DNA of 21,771 nucleotides from JBBQDZ01 sp038237515 (GTDB taxonomy: Bacteria > Actinomycetota > Thermoleophilia > Gaiellales > Gaiellaceae), in assembly GCA_038237515.1 (NCBI GenBank), contig JBBRYP010000069.1:1-21771 (forward strand), written 5' to 3'. This document shows, piece after piece, positions 1 through 8,080 of this stretch. The position numbers were made by a program, and so were the translations under genes. Positions within the stretch are counted from its first letter, which is position 1. Each line of letters begins with the position of its first letter. The notes under the pieces are model-generated. The model did not search any database and was not told the DNA's origin. It saw only the letters and a list, made by a program, of their open reading frames with translations.

Positions 1-71
1 GGGAGGGTCACCCTCTGCGGAAGGACTACCCGATCGGCGGCGAGCCGGTCCGCTTCTCCGGGGAGAAGTGA
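1..71 (+). CDS. nuoC: NADH-quinone oxidoreductase subunit C, C-terminal end (partial)
   Basis: The window opens inside this gene. The last 22 codons (in frame from base 3) read EGHPLRKDYPIGGEPVRFSG and then EK-stop. GHPLRKDYP is the characteristic C-terminal motif of NuoC (30-kDa subunit), part of the peripheral arm of complex I that binds NuoD near the quinone site. The TGA stop at 69-71 shares its A with the ATG of nuoD. The rest of the gene lies upstream of the window, so domains and start cannot be described. Confidence 0.9.
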   Translation, partial: EGHPLRKDYPIGGEPVRFSGEK

Positions 72-1339
72 TGGCCGTCGCGCCCGAGAGATCGAGGATC
101 TACGAGGGGTCGCGCATACCTCCGATTCCCACCATGCTCGAGGTCCCCGCGGCCCTTCGCGAATCGGACGACCTGCTCAGGGTCAACTTCGGCCCCAATC
201 ACCCTTCCACCCACGGTGTCCTGCGGCTCGTCGTCGATCTGGACGGCGAGCGCGTCGTCGGACTGAACGCGGTCGTCGGGTACCTGCACACGGGCTTCGA
301 GAAGAACATGGAAGCGAAGACCTGGTGGAAGGGGATCACGTACCCCGAGCGGATCGACTACCTCGCCTTCCAGTACAACGAGCTCGTCTTCGTGCTCGCG
401 ATCGAGAAGCTCCTGGGTCTCGAGCCTCCGCCCAAGGCGACCTGGATGCGGATGCTGCTCTGCGAGCTGAACCGCATCCACTCGCATCTCGTCTGGCTCG
501 CAACCGCCGCGCTCGAGCTGGGAGCGATCTCGATGTTCTGGTACTGCTTTCGCGAGCGCGACGCCGTTCTCGACCTCTTCGAGCTCGCCACCGGCGCCCG
601 GATGCACACCCGGTACTTCCAGGCCGGCGGCCTGGCCGAGGACATCCCACCCGGTTTCTACGGGGAGTGCTGGAAGTTCCTCGAGACCATGCCGGGGGCG
701 GTCGACGAGTACGAGTCGCTCGTGGACCAGAACCAGATCTGGCTCGAGCGGACGAAGGGGATCGGCCTCCTGTCGGCCGCCGACGCGATCGCACTCGGCC
801 AGTCCGGCCCGGTGCTGCGCGGCTCGGGCGTCGACTGGGACCTCCGGCGCGACTCGCCGTACCTCTTCTACGACCGAGTCGACTTCCGCGTACCGGTCTA
901 CGAGAACGGGGACGTGTGGGATCGCTACAAGGTGCACACCGACGAGATGCGCGAGTCGACGCGGATCGTCGAGCAGTGCCTGCGCCGCCTGGAGCGGATG
1001 CAGGACGAGCCGTGGATCGCGGACGACCGCAAGGTCGTGCTGCCGCCCCGCGAGGAGCTCCACACCTCCATGGAGTCGCTGATCCACCACTTCAAGATCG
1101 TCACCGAGGGCTACCGGGTTCCCGAGGGCGAGATCTACGTCGCACTCGAGTCGCCGCGCGGCGAGCTCGGCTGCTACGTCGTCTCCGACGGCGGGCCGAA
1201 GCCGTGGCGCGTGAAGTTCCGCGCACCTTCGTTCGTCGCGCTCGAGGCCACCGCGACCTGCATGCAGGACGCGCTGATCGCGGACCTGATCGCGATCGTC
1301 GGCTCGCTCGACACCGTCATGGGCGAGGTTGACCGGTGA
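71..1339 (+). CDS. nuoD: NADH-quinone oxidoreductase subunit D (49-kDa subunit)
   Basis: NuoD forms much of the quinone-binding cavity of complex I, facing cluster N2 of NuoB, on the cytoplasmic face of the membrane. Family motifs are clear: GPNHPSTHGVLRL near the N-terminus (the His of HPSTHG is the quinone-site histidine), GYLHTGFEKN, then RIDY with the quinone-site tyrosine, and the standard C-terminal ending GSLDTVMGEVDR. The length of 422 aa is normal. I prefer ATG at 71, which overlaps the nuoC stop (TGATG) and has GGGAG at 61-65 five bases upstream. GTG at 68 in the same frame would add one residue. The stop overlaps the nuoE start by four bases. Nothing appears broken. Confidence 0.97.
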   Translation: MAVAPERSRIYEGSRIPPIPTMLEVPAALRESDDLLRVNFGPNHPSTHGVLRLVVDLDGERVVGLNAVVGYLHTGFEKNMEAKTWWKGITYPERIDYLAFQYNELVFVLAIEKLLGLEPPPKATWMRMLLCELNRIHSHLVWLATAALELGAISMFWYCFRERDAVLDLFELATGARMHTRYFQAGGLAEDIPPGFYGECWKFLETMPGAVDEYESLVDQNQIWLERTKGIGLLSAADAIALGQSGPVLRGSGVDWDLRRDSPYLFYDRVDFRVPVYENGDVWDRYKVHTDEMRESTRIVEQCLRRLERMQDEPWIADDRKVVLPPREELHTSMESLIHHFKIVTEGYRVPEGEIYVALESPRGELGCYVVSDGGPKPWRVKFRAPSFVALEATATCMQDALIADLIAIVGSLDTVMGEVDR

Positions 1340-1809
1340 GCGCCCCGAGCTTCGCGGAGGAGGTGCGCGAGATCGCCGCGCAGTACCCGCAGTCGCGCTC
1401 GGCGGTGCTGCCGGCGCTCCGGCTCGCGCAGGAGCGCCATGGCGGTTGGCTCCCGCCCGCGGCGTTCGAGGAAGTCGGCGAGGCGCTGGGGTTGACGCCC
1501 GCCTACTGCCTCTCCGTCGCCTCCTTCTACGACATGTTCCACCTGGAGCCCGTGGGCCGCCACCTCGTCGAGGTCTGCACGAACATCTGCTGCGGCCTCG
1601 AGGGCGCCCAGGGCGTGCTGGAGGCGTTCGAGCGCGAGCTCGGCGTGGCGCCGGGCGAGACGACGGAGGATGGTTCAGTGACGCTGCGGGCGGTCGAGTG
1701 CCTCGGGGGCTGTGGTTGGGCGACGATCGTCGCGATCGACGACCGGCAGCGGAGAGCTGTGAAGGCGGCCGACGTCCCCGCCCTCGTCGAGGAGCTTCGC
1801 GGTGCCTGA
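1336..1809 (+). CDS. nuoE: NADH-quinone oxidoreductase subunit E (24-kDa, [2Fe-2S])
   Basis: This thioredoxin-fold subunit of the NADH-input module carries the [2Fe-2S] cluster N1a next to the FMN of NuoF. The four ligands are visible: Cys81 and Cys86 (C-TNIC-C, a C-x4-C pair) and Cys122 and Cys126 (C-LGG-C, a C-x3-C pair). The N-terminal helical part (residues 1-70) includes the usual segment around VLPALRLAQERHGGWLP. The length of 157 aa is normal. The GTG start is embedded in the nuoD stop (GTGA), with GAGG at 1325-1328 as the ribosome binding site. The 3' end overlaps nuoF by eight bases, so the two partner subunits are probably translated together. Confidence 0.96.
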   Translation: MSAPSFAEEVREIAAQYPQSRSAVLPALRLAQERHGGWLPPAAFEEVGEALGLTPAYCLSVASFYDMFHLEPVGRHLVEVCTNICCGLEGAQGVLEAFERELGVAPGETTEDGSVTLRAVECLGGCGWATIVAIDDRQRRAVKAADVPALVEELRGA

Positions 1810-3124
1810 GCTGCACCAGCTCGTCCTCGCCGGCGCCGACGAGCGCGACCTCACCCGGATCGACGAGTACCGTGCTGTCGGCGGGTACGCGCAGCTCGAG
1901 CGGGCGCGGGGGCTCGAGCCGCAGGCGATCCTCGACCAGCTCCAGGCCTCGAACCTCCGCGGCCGCGGCGGGGCCTTCTTCCCGACCGGCCGGAAGGCGA
2001 GCTTCCTCGCCAAGGGCACCGGCAAGCCCACCTACCTCGTCGTCAACGCGGACGAGTCCGAGCCCGGCACTTTCAAGGATCACGAGATTCTGCTCCGGGT
2101 CCCGCACCGGCTGATCGAAGGGTGCCTGGTGACCGCACATGCGATCGGCTCGCAGAACGTGTTCGTCTACCTCCGCGGCGAGTACCTCGACTGCTTCGAG
2201 GTTCTGCGCGCGGCGCTCGAGGAGGTGCACGCGGCCGCCCTCCTGCGCGGCGTCACGATCGTCGTCCACCGCGGCGCCGGCGCCTACATCTGCGGCGAGG
2301 AGCTCGCCCTGCTCGAGTCCCTCGAGGGCAAGCGCGGCCAGCCCCGCTCGAAGCCGCCCTTCCCCGCCGTAACGGGGCTCTACGCGGCGCCGACGCTGAT
2401 CAACAACGTCGAGACGATCGCGACCGTCCCCAAGATCCTCGAGCTCGGCGCGGCGGAGTTTGCCGCACTCGGGACGCCGGACTCGACCGGCACCCGCGTC
2501 TTCTGCCTCTCCGGGAACGTGGTCGGCGGCGGCAACTACGAGCTGCCGATGGGGATCACGATCCGCGAGCTCATCTACGACGTCGGCGGCGGGATGGCAG
2601 AGGGGAGACCGCTGAAGGCGGTCATCCCGGGCGGCTCGTCCTTTCCGATCCTCACCGCGGACGAGATCGACACGCCGCTCAGCTACGACGCGCTCGCGAA
2701 GGTGGGCACGTTCCTCGGCTCGGGCGTCGTGATCGCGATCGACGACCGCTGCTGCATGGTGCAGCTGGGCCTGAGGGTCGCGCAGTTCTACATGCACGAG
2801 TCGTGCGGCAAGTGCACGCCGTGTCGCGAGGGGACGCGGTGGATGGTGCAGCTCCTGCGCAAGATCGAGGCGGGCGAGGCGTCCCAGGGCGAACTCGACC
2901 TGCTGCTGTCGGTGTGCGACCGGATCCTCGGCAAGTGCCTCTGCCCGCTCGGCGACGCCGCAGCGATGCCGATCGCGAGCTACGTCGATAAGTTCCGCGC
3001 CGAGTTTCAGGCCCACCTCGACGAGGGAGGCTGTCCCTTCGCCGGCGAGTCGAGCCTCGAGGATCTCTTCGCGCCGGTCGACCAGCACACACAGCAGCCG
3101 GTTGCGGTGGGAGTTTCCACGTGA
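1802..3124 (+). CDS. nuoF: NADH-quinone oxidoreductase subunit F (51-kDa, FMN and NADH binding)
   Basis: NuoF oxidises NADH through bound FMN and passes electrons to cluster N3. Motifs in order are the nucleotide/FMN loop GRGGAFFPTGRK (about residue 54), NADESEPGTFKD (about 82), GAGAYICGEEL (about 158), and the N3 [4Fe-4S] ligands Cys335, Cys338 and Cys341 in CGKCTPC, with the fourth in CPLGD (about 381). The length of 440 aa is standard. The GTG start at 1802 lies inside the end of nuoE, with GAGGAG at 1789-1794 seven bases before it. Unlike most junctions here, the stop is followed by a long structured gap before nuoG. Confidence 0.97.
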   Translation: MPELHQLVLAGADERDLTRIDEYRAVGGYAQLERARGLEPQAILDQLQASNLRGRGGAFFPTGRKASFLAKGTGKPTYLVVNADESEPGTFKDHEILLRVPHRLIEGCLVTAHAIGSQNVFVYLRGEYLDCFEVLRAALEEVHAAALLRGVTIVVHRGAGAYICGEELALLESLEGKRGQPRSKPPFPAVTGLYAAPTLINNVETIATVPKILELGAAEFAALGTPDSTGTRVFCLSGNVVGGGNYELPMGITIRELIYDVGGGMAEGRPLKAVIPGGSSFPILTADEIDTPLSYDALAKVGTFLGSGVVIAIDDRCCMVQLGLRVAQFYMHESCGKCTPCREGTRWMVQLLRKIEAGEASQGELDLLLSVCDRILGKCLCPLGDAAAMPIASYVDKFRAEFQAHLDEGGCPFAGESSLEDLFAPVDQHTQQPVAVGVST

Positions 3125-3442
3125 GGAGCTCTCCATTCACGCTGCGGCGGACGAGCACGCTGATCGAGGGCGAGATCGCAACCACGGTGATGGAGAGCCG
3201 TTGGTATGCACGAGCCGGAAGGCGAGTGCACGTGCCCGGAGGGGGCGAAGGGGGGAACCCCGTTCCCCCCTTGGAGCGGAGGCGAAGCCGCAGCGATAAC
3301 TCCCCGGCCGGTATGGCCGCCGGGGGGTCTCGGGGGGCGAGCGCCCCCCGGAAGAGCGGAGCGATCAACTCGGGCTGCCGTGCCGCTCAGTCGGCCCCCG
3401 GCGGCAGGCTGATTGAGTGGAGACCGGAGCGAGGCGAGCGTC
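3125..3442. repeat. Hairpin-rich spacer between nuoF and nuoG
   Basis: About 318 nt without a recognisable gene in an operon that is otherwise nearly gapless. It holds a 9-bp inverted repeat (3128-3136 with 3190-3198), a perfect 9-bp stem with a CCC loop (3250-3258/3262-3270), a 7-bp stem (3302-3308/3319-3325), and an 8-bp stem with a GAGC loop (3331-3338/3343-3350). The motif AGCGATAACTC at 3292-3302 recurs as AGCGATCAACTC at 3360-3371. Short open frames cross it, but they are low-complexity and rich in Arg, Gly and Pro, with no family resemblance. It resembles a dispersed palindromic (REP/BIME-like) element. It could also act as an attenuator or RNA-processing site between the two cistrons. 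No U-tract follows any stem. Confidence 0.6.
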
Positions 3443-5713
3443 GTGGCTAGTTCCGAGCTCGTCACCGTGGTGGTCGACGGTCGGTCGGTTCAGGTTCCGA
3501 AGGGGATTGGGCTCGTTGAGACCGCCCTGGCGGCTGGGGTCGAGATTCCCGTCTTCTGCTACGAGCCGCGGCTGGGTGCCGCGATCGGGGCCTGCCGGAT
3601 GTGCCTCTGCGAAGTCGAGGGGATGCCGAAGCTCCAGGCAGCCTGCACGATGACCGCGCAGGACGGGATGGTCGTTCGGACCGCCCAGACCTCCGAGAAG
3701 GCCTCCGAGGGCCAGGAGGCGGTGCTCGAGTTCATCCTCGTCAACCACCCGCTCGACTGCCCGGTCTGCGACAAGGGCGGCGAGTGCCCGCTCCAGGACC
3801 TCACCTTCCGGTGGGGGCCCGGCAACACGCGGATGACCTTCCCCAAGCGGACCTTCGACAAGCCGATCCCCATCAGCCCGACGATCGCGCTCGACCGCGA
3901 GCGCTGCATCCTCTGCTACCGCTGCACCCGGTTCTCGGACGGCGTCGCCGAAGACGGGCAGCTGATCGCGCGCAACCGCGGCGCGCAGTCGATGATCGCG
4001 ACCTTCGAGGACCTTCCCTACCGCGCACCCTTCTCGGGGAACGTGATCGAGCTCTGTCCGGTCGGGGCGCTCACCTCGACGCAGTACCGCTTCCTCGCCC
4101 GCCCGTGGGAGATCCAGAACACGCCGAGCGTCTGCGGCCTCTGCCCCGTCGGCTGCAACATCCACGCCACCACGCGCGAGGGCAAGGTCAAGCGGATCCT
4201 CTCGCGCAACCACCCGGAAGTCGACCAGGGTTGGCTCTGCGACAAGGGCCGCTTCGCCTTCCCGCACCTCTACGCCGACGACCGGATCGTCGACCCGCTC
4301 CGCCGTGCCGGCCGGCGTCGCTTCGAGGAGATCTCGTGGGAGGATGCACTCGACGAGGCGGAGCGGCTGATTCGCGGCGCCGAGGGCCGCGTGCTGCTCG
4401 CGCTCTCGGGCTCCGAGACCGTCGAGCAAGCGTACGCGCTCTCGAAGCTCGCGCGCCAGGGTCTCGGTTCGGATGCCGTCGTCATGCCGGAGCCGACGTT
4501 CGCGGAGCTCGACGCCTTCCGGGCGCCGCTCTCGGCGATCGGCGCCGCCGAGATCGTCGTGGTGGTCGGCGACCAGCCTGTCGCCGAGCGCGCGCCGGTC
4601 GTGGATCTGTGGATTCGGGGGGCGCGGCGCGCGGGCGCGGAGGTGCTCGAGGTTACACCATCCGGCGACATCCAGGCGCCGCCGGGAGGCGCACCGGAGG
4701 CGTGTCGAGCGCTCGCCCGGGATCACGACGAGGTCGGCACGCGACTCCGCGAGGCGCAGCGAGCGGTCGTCGTGTGGTCGGGCAGCCCACAAGGGATCGG
4801 GCAGCTCGCCGCGCTGGCGTCGACGCTCGGCTTCGGCGGGAAGCCCGGCTCGGGCGTCTTCTACCTCCCGGCCACGCCGAACGGCCGCGGCGTCGCCGAG
4901 GCGTGGGCCGCTGCCGGCGAGGGCGGGGCCACGCAGCCGACGCATGTCGGGGTCCTGCTGATCTCGGGCGACGAGGCGGCATCCGACCCGCAGGTCCGCG
5001 ACCTGGCGAATCGCGCGGAGTCGGTGATCGCCACGACGATGTTCCGGCCGTCCGTGTCCGGCGGCTTCGTCGACCTCGTCCTCCCGGGCACGAGCTACCT
5101 CGAGCGCGACGGGACCTTCGTCAATCTCGAGGGGCGGCTCCAGCGCGCGCGGCGGGCGGTCATCCCGCCCGGGCCGGACGAGCTCGCCTGGACCGCGCAG
5201 CTGGCCGCCCGCTTCGGCGTCGAGGTTTCGCCGTACCCGGCGAAGGTCTTCGAGGAGGTATCGGCGATCGCTTACGGCGGCGTCTCCTACGGCGCGGTCG
5301 GAGAACGGGCGGAGCTGGTCGAGCGACCACCGGTGCCGGCAAGCGCCGGCGCCGGAACGGCTCCGCGCCGCAGCGCGGGTGGCGGCCCGCTCCAGCTCCT
5401 GCGCTACCGGCCCCTTTTCTCCGGACCGGCCGTCGAGCGCGTCCCCGAGCTCCAGTTTCAGCGCCCGGAGGCCGAGGTCGAGCTCGCCGCGCAGGACGCA
5501 CAGGTACGGGGGATCTCGAGCGGCGACCCGGTCCGGGTGAGCTCGAACGGCACAAGCGTCGAGCTTCGCGCGCGCGTGAACCCGCGGCTCGTCGCAGGTG
5601 CGGTGAGAGCCGCGATCGAGCACGTCGGCGCCCTTGCAGGCGGAGTCGAGGTGTCGCGCGTCTCCGGAGGTCGCAAGGTTTCGGGCGATGCCGAGCCAGA
5701 GGCTTCGCAGTGA
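3443..5713 (+). CDS. nuoG: NADH-quinone oxidoreductase subunit G (75-kDa, Fe-S)
   Basis: NuoG wires NuoF/E to NuoI through several Fe-S clusters. Visible in order: an N-terminal ferredoxin-like [2Fe-2S] domain (CYEPRLGAAIGACRMCLC, from about residue 39, plus AACTM); the His-containing motif HPLDCPVCDKGGECPLQ; CILCYRCTRF and ELCPVGALT; then CGLCPVGCN followed by GWLCDKGRF, the ligands of extra cluster N7; and a degenerate molybdopterin-oxidoreductase-like region to the C-terminus. The 756 aa length is shorter than E. coli NuoG but similar to Thermus Nqo3. I chose GTG 3443 because the ferredoxin domain begins right after it and GAGG lies at 3431-3434. TTG 3413 would add ten residues encoded by spacer DNA. 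The 3' end overlaps nuoH (GTGA). Confidence 0.95.
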   Translation: MASSELVTVVVDGRSVQVPKGIGLVETALAAGVEIPVFCYEPRLGAAIGACRMCLCEVEGMPKLQAACTMTAQDGMVVRTAQTSEKASEGQEAVLEFILVNHPLDCPVCDKGGECPLQDLTFRWGPGNTRMTFPKRTFDKPIPISPTIALDRERCILCYRCTRFSDGVAEDGQLIARNRGAQSMIATFEDLPYRAPFSGNVIELCPVGALTSTQYRFLARPWEIQNTPSVCGLCPVGCNIHATTREGKVKRILSRNHPEVDQGWLCDKGRFAFPHLYADDRIVDPLRRAGRRRFEEISWEDALDEAERLIRGAEGRVLLALSGSETVEQAYALSKLARQGLGSDAVVMPEPTFAELDAFRAPLSAIGAAEIVVVVGDQPVAERAPVVDLWIRGARRAGAEVLEVTPSGDIQAPPGGAPEACRALARDHDEVGTRLREAQRAVVVWSGSPQGIGQLAALASTLGFGGKPGSGVFYLPATPNGRGVAEAWAAAGEGGATQPTHVGVLLISGDEAASDPQVRDLANRAESVIATTMFRPSVSGGFVDLVLPGTSYLERDGTFVNLEGRLQRARRAVIPPGPDELAWTAQLAARFGVEVSPYPAKVFEEVSAIAYGGVSYGAVGERAELVERPPVPASAGAGTAPRRSAGGGPLQLLRYRPLFSGPAVERVPELQFQRPEAEVELAAQDAQVRGISSGDPVRVSSNGTSVELRARVNPRLVAGAVRAAIEHVGALAGGVEVSRVSGGRKVSGDAEPEASQ

Positions 5714-6696
5714 CCGATCCCTGGTGGATCGACATCATCAAGGCGGCGATCGTCGTCAACCTCGTCCTCGGCGTCTTCGCCTACCTGACGTGGCTCGAGC
5801 GGAAGGTACTGGGCCGCATGCAGCTGCGGTACGGGCCGAACCGGGCCGGCCCGTTCGGCCTCCTGCAGCCGATCGCCGACCTCGTGAAGCTGATCCGCAA
5901 GGAGAGCTTCTTCCCGGCGAGCGCGGTCGACATCCTCTACATCGCCGCTCCGGTGGTGTCGGCGTTCACGGCGCTCGCCGCCTTCAGCGTCATCCCCTTC
6001 GGCCCCGGCTGGCACATCTGGAAATGGGACGTCAGCGGCGAGGTGGTGAACGTCCCGATCTCGCTGATCCTGATCTTCGCGCTCGGCTCGCTCGGGATCT
6101 ACGGGTTCATCGTCGGTGGCTGGGCGTCGGACTCGAAGTACGCGCTCCTCGGCTCGATGCGCACCTGCGCGCAGCTCGTCTCCTACGAAGTCTCGCTCTC
6201 GCTCGCGGTGCTGGGAGTCGTGCTGATGGGGCAGTCGCTGAACCTCGTGGACATCGTGGACAAGCAGGGCGCCACGATCTGGTTCTTCATCCCGCAGTTC
6301 GTCGGCTTGCTCGTCTTCTTCATCTCGGGGATCGCGGAGACGAGCCGGGCACCCTTCGACCTGCCGGAGGCGGAGACCGAGCTCGTCGCCGGCTACCACA
6401 CCGAGTACAGCGGCATGCGCTGGGGCCTTTTCCAGATGGCCGAGTACATCAACGTGGTGACGCTCTCGGCGCTCGCGGTGACGCTCTTCTTCGGCGGCTA
6501 CCGCGGCCCCTACGCGCCGCTCGGCCCGCTCTGGTTCCTGCTCAAGCTGCTCGCATTCCTCTTCGTCTTCATCTGGCTGCGCGCCTCGCTGCCGCGCCTG
6601 CGCTACGACCAGCTGATGCGCTTCGGCTGGAAGGTGCTCCTCCCGGTCGCCACTGTGAACGCCCTCGTCACCGCCCTCCTCGTGGTCTGGATCTAG
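5710..6696 (+). CDS. nuoH: NADH-quinone oxidoreductase subunit H (quinone-site membrane subunit)
   Basis: NuoH is the membrane subunit at the junction of the two complex I arms and forms the entry of the quinone tunnel. Hallmarks are LERKVLGRMQLRYGPNRAGP with LLQPIADLVKLIRKE near the N-terminus, and the loop FDLPEAETELVAGYHTEYSG, whose acidic residues line the proton and quinone path. About eight hydrophobic segments span 328 aa, the normal size. The GTG start overlaps the nuoG stop by four bases. The gene ends in TAG, 15 nt before nuoI. Confidence 0.97.
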   Translation: MTDPWWIDIIKAAIVVNLVLGVFAYLTWLERKVLGRMQLRYGPNRAGPFGLLQPIADLVKLIRKESFFPASAVDILYIAAPVVSAFTALAAFSVIPFGPGWHIWKWDVSGEVVNVPISLILIFALGSLGIYGFIVGGWASDSKYALLGSMRTCAQLVSYEVSLSLAVLGVVLMGQSLNLVDIVDKQGATIWFFIPQFVGLLVFFISGIAETSRAPFDLPEAETELVAGYHTEYSGMRWGLFQMAEYINVVTLSALAVTLFFGGYRGPYAPLGPLWFLLKLLAFLFVFIWLRASLPRLRYDQLMRFGWKVLLPVATVNALVTALLVVWI

Positions 6697-6711
6697 GGGC
6701 TGGTGCGCTAG

Positions 6712-7209
6712 ATGAGCCCGCAACCCCTCGACAGCTTCAAGGGCTTCGGCGTCACCTTCCGCCAGCTCTTCAAGAAGCCGATAACCCAGCAGTACCCGGA
6801 GTACAAGCGGCCCCTGTACCCGCGGTTCCGTGGCCGGCACCGGCTCCACCGCCACGAGAACGGGCTCGAGAAGTGCGTCGGCTGCTCGCTCTGCGCCGCC
6901 GCCTGCCCGGCCGACTGCATCCGCGTCGTCGCGGCCGAGAACACCCCGGAGACGCGGGTCTCGGCGGGCGAGCGCTACGCGAGGATCTACGAGATCAACA
7001 TGAGCCGCTGCATCTTCTGCGGCTACTGCGAGGTGGCGTGCCCCTTCGACGCGATCACGCTCGGCAACGAGTTCGAGATCTCGGAGTACTCGCGCGACGA
7101 CCTGATCTACACGAAGGACATGCTGCTAGCCGAGCCGGTCAAGCGGGTGCCCGTCGCGGATCGCGACCTCTACGACACGCCGATCCCCTACTACAGGGAG
7201 CACTCCTGA
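6712..7209 (+). CDS. nuoI: NADH-quinone oxidoreductase subunit I (2x[4Fe-4S] ferredoxin type)
   Basis: NuoI carries clusters N6a and N6b, which pass electrons from NuoG to N2. Two ferredoxin motifs are intact: C-VG-C-SL-C-AAA-C-P (Cys55, 58, 61, 65) and C-IF-C-GY-C-EVA-C-P (Cys100, 103, 106, 110). The N-terminal amphipathic stretch and the segment around YPEYKRPLYPRFRGRH are typical. The length of 165 aa is normal. The ATG at 6712 follows nuoH by 15 nt with only a weak ribosome binding site. The stop overlaps the probable CTG start of nuoJ, and the AGGGAG that would serve nuoJ lies inside the end of nuoI. Confidence 0.96.
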   Translation: MSPQPLDSFKGFGVTFRQLFKKPITQQYPEYKRPLYPRFRGRHRLHRHENGLEKCVGCSLCAAACPADCIRVVAAENTPETRVSAGERYARIYEINMSRCIFCGYCEVACPFDAITLGNEFEISEYSRDDLIYTKDMLLAEPVKRVPVADRDLYDTPIPYYREHS

Positions 7210-7769
7210 TCCTCGCCGCGAGCGCCGGCAACGTCGTCGTCTGGGCCGTCTGGGTGCTCGCCGTCTTCGCCTGCCTCGGCTCAGGCATCGCCGTGGTCAG
7301 CTTCACCAACCCCTTCTATTCGGCGCTCGCGTTGATCGGCAACCTGGGGGCGCTCGCCGTCCTCTACCTGCTGCTCTCCGCCGAGTTCGTCGCCGCCGCC
7401 CAGGTGCTCGTCTACGCGGGTGCCGTGATGGTGATGTTCCTGTTCGTGATCGGCTACCTCGGCGGGCAGGCCGACGCGCCCTGGGCCGGCGGGCCGAGCT
7501 GGCACACGATCGGGGCGATCGGGGCGGCAGCGTCGATCCTCGTCGAGATCATCGTCGTCGTCGGGATCAAGGCAGGCGGACGGCTCTCGACCTCGCACGA
7601 GGTGACGAGCGCGTTCGGCAGCCCGGAGGGGATCGGCCGTCTCTTCCTCACCGACCATCTCCTCGCCTTCGAGATCACCTCGATCGTCCTGCTCGTGGCC
7701 GCAGTCGGCGGCGTCATCCTCGGAAGCCACTCGAGGACGCTCGAACCACGCCAGGAGGTGGAGGCGTGA
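7206..7769 (+). CDS. nuoJ: NADH-quinone oxidoreductase subunit J
   Basis: Small membrane subunit next to NuoK and NuoH, with about five hydrophobic helices in 187 aa. Its TM3 pi-bulge region is part of the coupling machinery. The family motif AAAQVLVYAGAVMVMFLFVI is present, preceded by NPFYSALALIGNLGALAVLYLLL. No ATG, GTG or TTG lies where the first helix requires one. I infer a CTG start at 7206, overlapping the nuoI stop as CTGA, with AGGGAG at 7195-7200 five bases upstream. The next in-frame candidate, GTG 7254, would remove the beginning of the first helix. The 3' end overlaps nuoK by four bases. Confidence 0.92.
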   Translation: MILAASAGNVVVWAVWVLAVFACLGSGIAVVSFTNPFYSALALIGNLGALAVLYLLLSAEFVAAAQVLVYAGAVMVMFLFVIGYLGGQADAPWAGGPSWHTIGAIGAAASILVEIIVVVGIKAGGRLSTSHEVTSAFGSPEGIGRLFLTDHLLAFEITSIVLLVAAVGGVILGSHSRTLEPRQEVEA

Positions 7770-8074
7770 AAGGGCCGGACGTCGCGTGGTACCTGGCGGT
7801 CTCCGGCTTTCTGTTCGGCACCGGCACCCTCGGCGTCCTCCTGCGGCGCAGCCCTCTGATCATCCTGCTCTCGCTCGAGATCATGCTCAACGCCGCGAAT
7901 CTGGCGCTGATCGCCGTCTCGCGCCACTACGGCCACGCCGACGGCCAGATCTTCGCCCTCGCGGTGATGGCGGTCGCCGCCTCCGAGGTGGTCGTCGGGC
8001 TCGGCCTGATCGTCGCGATGGCGCGCCGCGACCTCGTTCTCGACGTCGACCGGCTGACGACGCTGCGCGGGTAG
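7766..8074 (+). CDS. nuoK: NADH-quinone oxidoreductase subunit K
   Basis: Three-helix membrane subunit homologous to MrpC, and a link in the proton-translocating chain of complex I. Both functional glutamates are in place: the one in LLSLEIMLNAANL (TM2) and the one in AASEVVVGLGL (TM3). The length of 102 aa is standard. The GTG start overlaps the nuoJ stop (GTGA) and is preceded by a strong AGGAGGTGGAG at 7753-7763, the best ribosome binding site in the operon. TAG ends it seven bases before nuoL. Confidence 0.96.
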   Translation: MKGPDVAWYLAVSGFLFGTGTLGVLLRRSPLIILLSLEIMLNAANLALIAVSRHYGHADGQIFALAVMAVAASEVVVGLGLIVAMARRDLVLDVDRLTTLRG

Positions 8075-8080
8075 CCGAGC

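Noticed and set aside
26..3136. Very long minus-strand open frames opposite the nuo genes (also 3365-5623, 7454-9538, 16698-18989)
   Set aside because: They are Arg/Glu/Val-rich mirror frames of strongly coding genes, caused by high GC at third positions. No family motifs are present.
3121..3450. Short open frames in the nuoF-nuoG spacer as small genes
   Set aside because: The composition is low-complexity, they are made largely of hairpin sequence, and there is no ribosome binding site or family resemblance.
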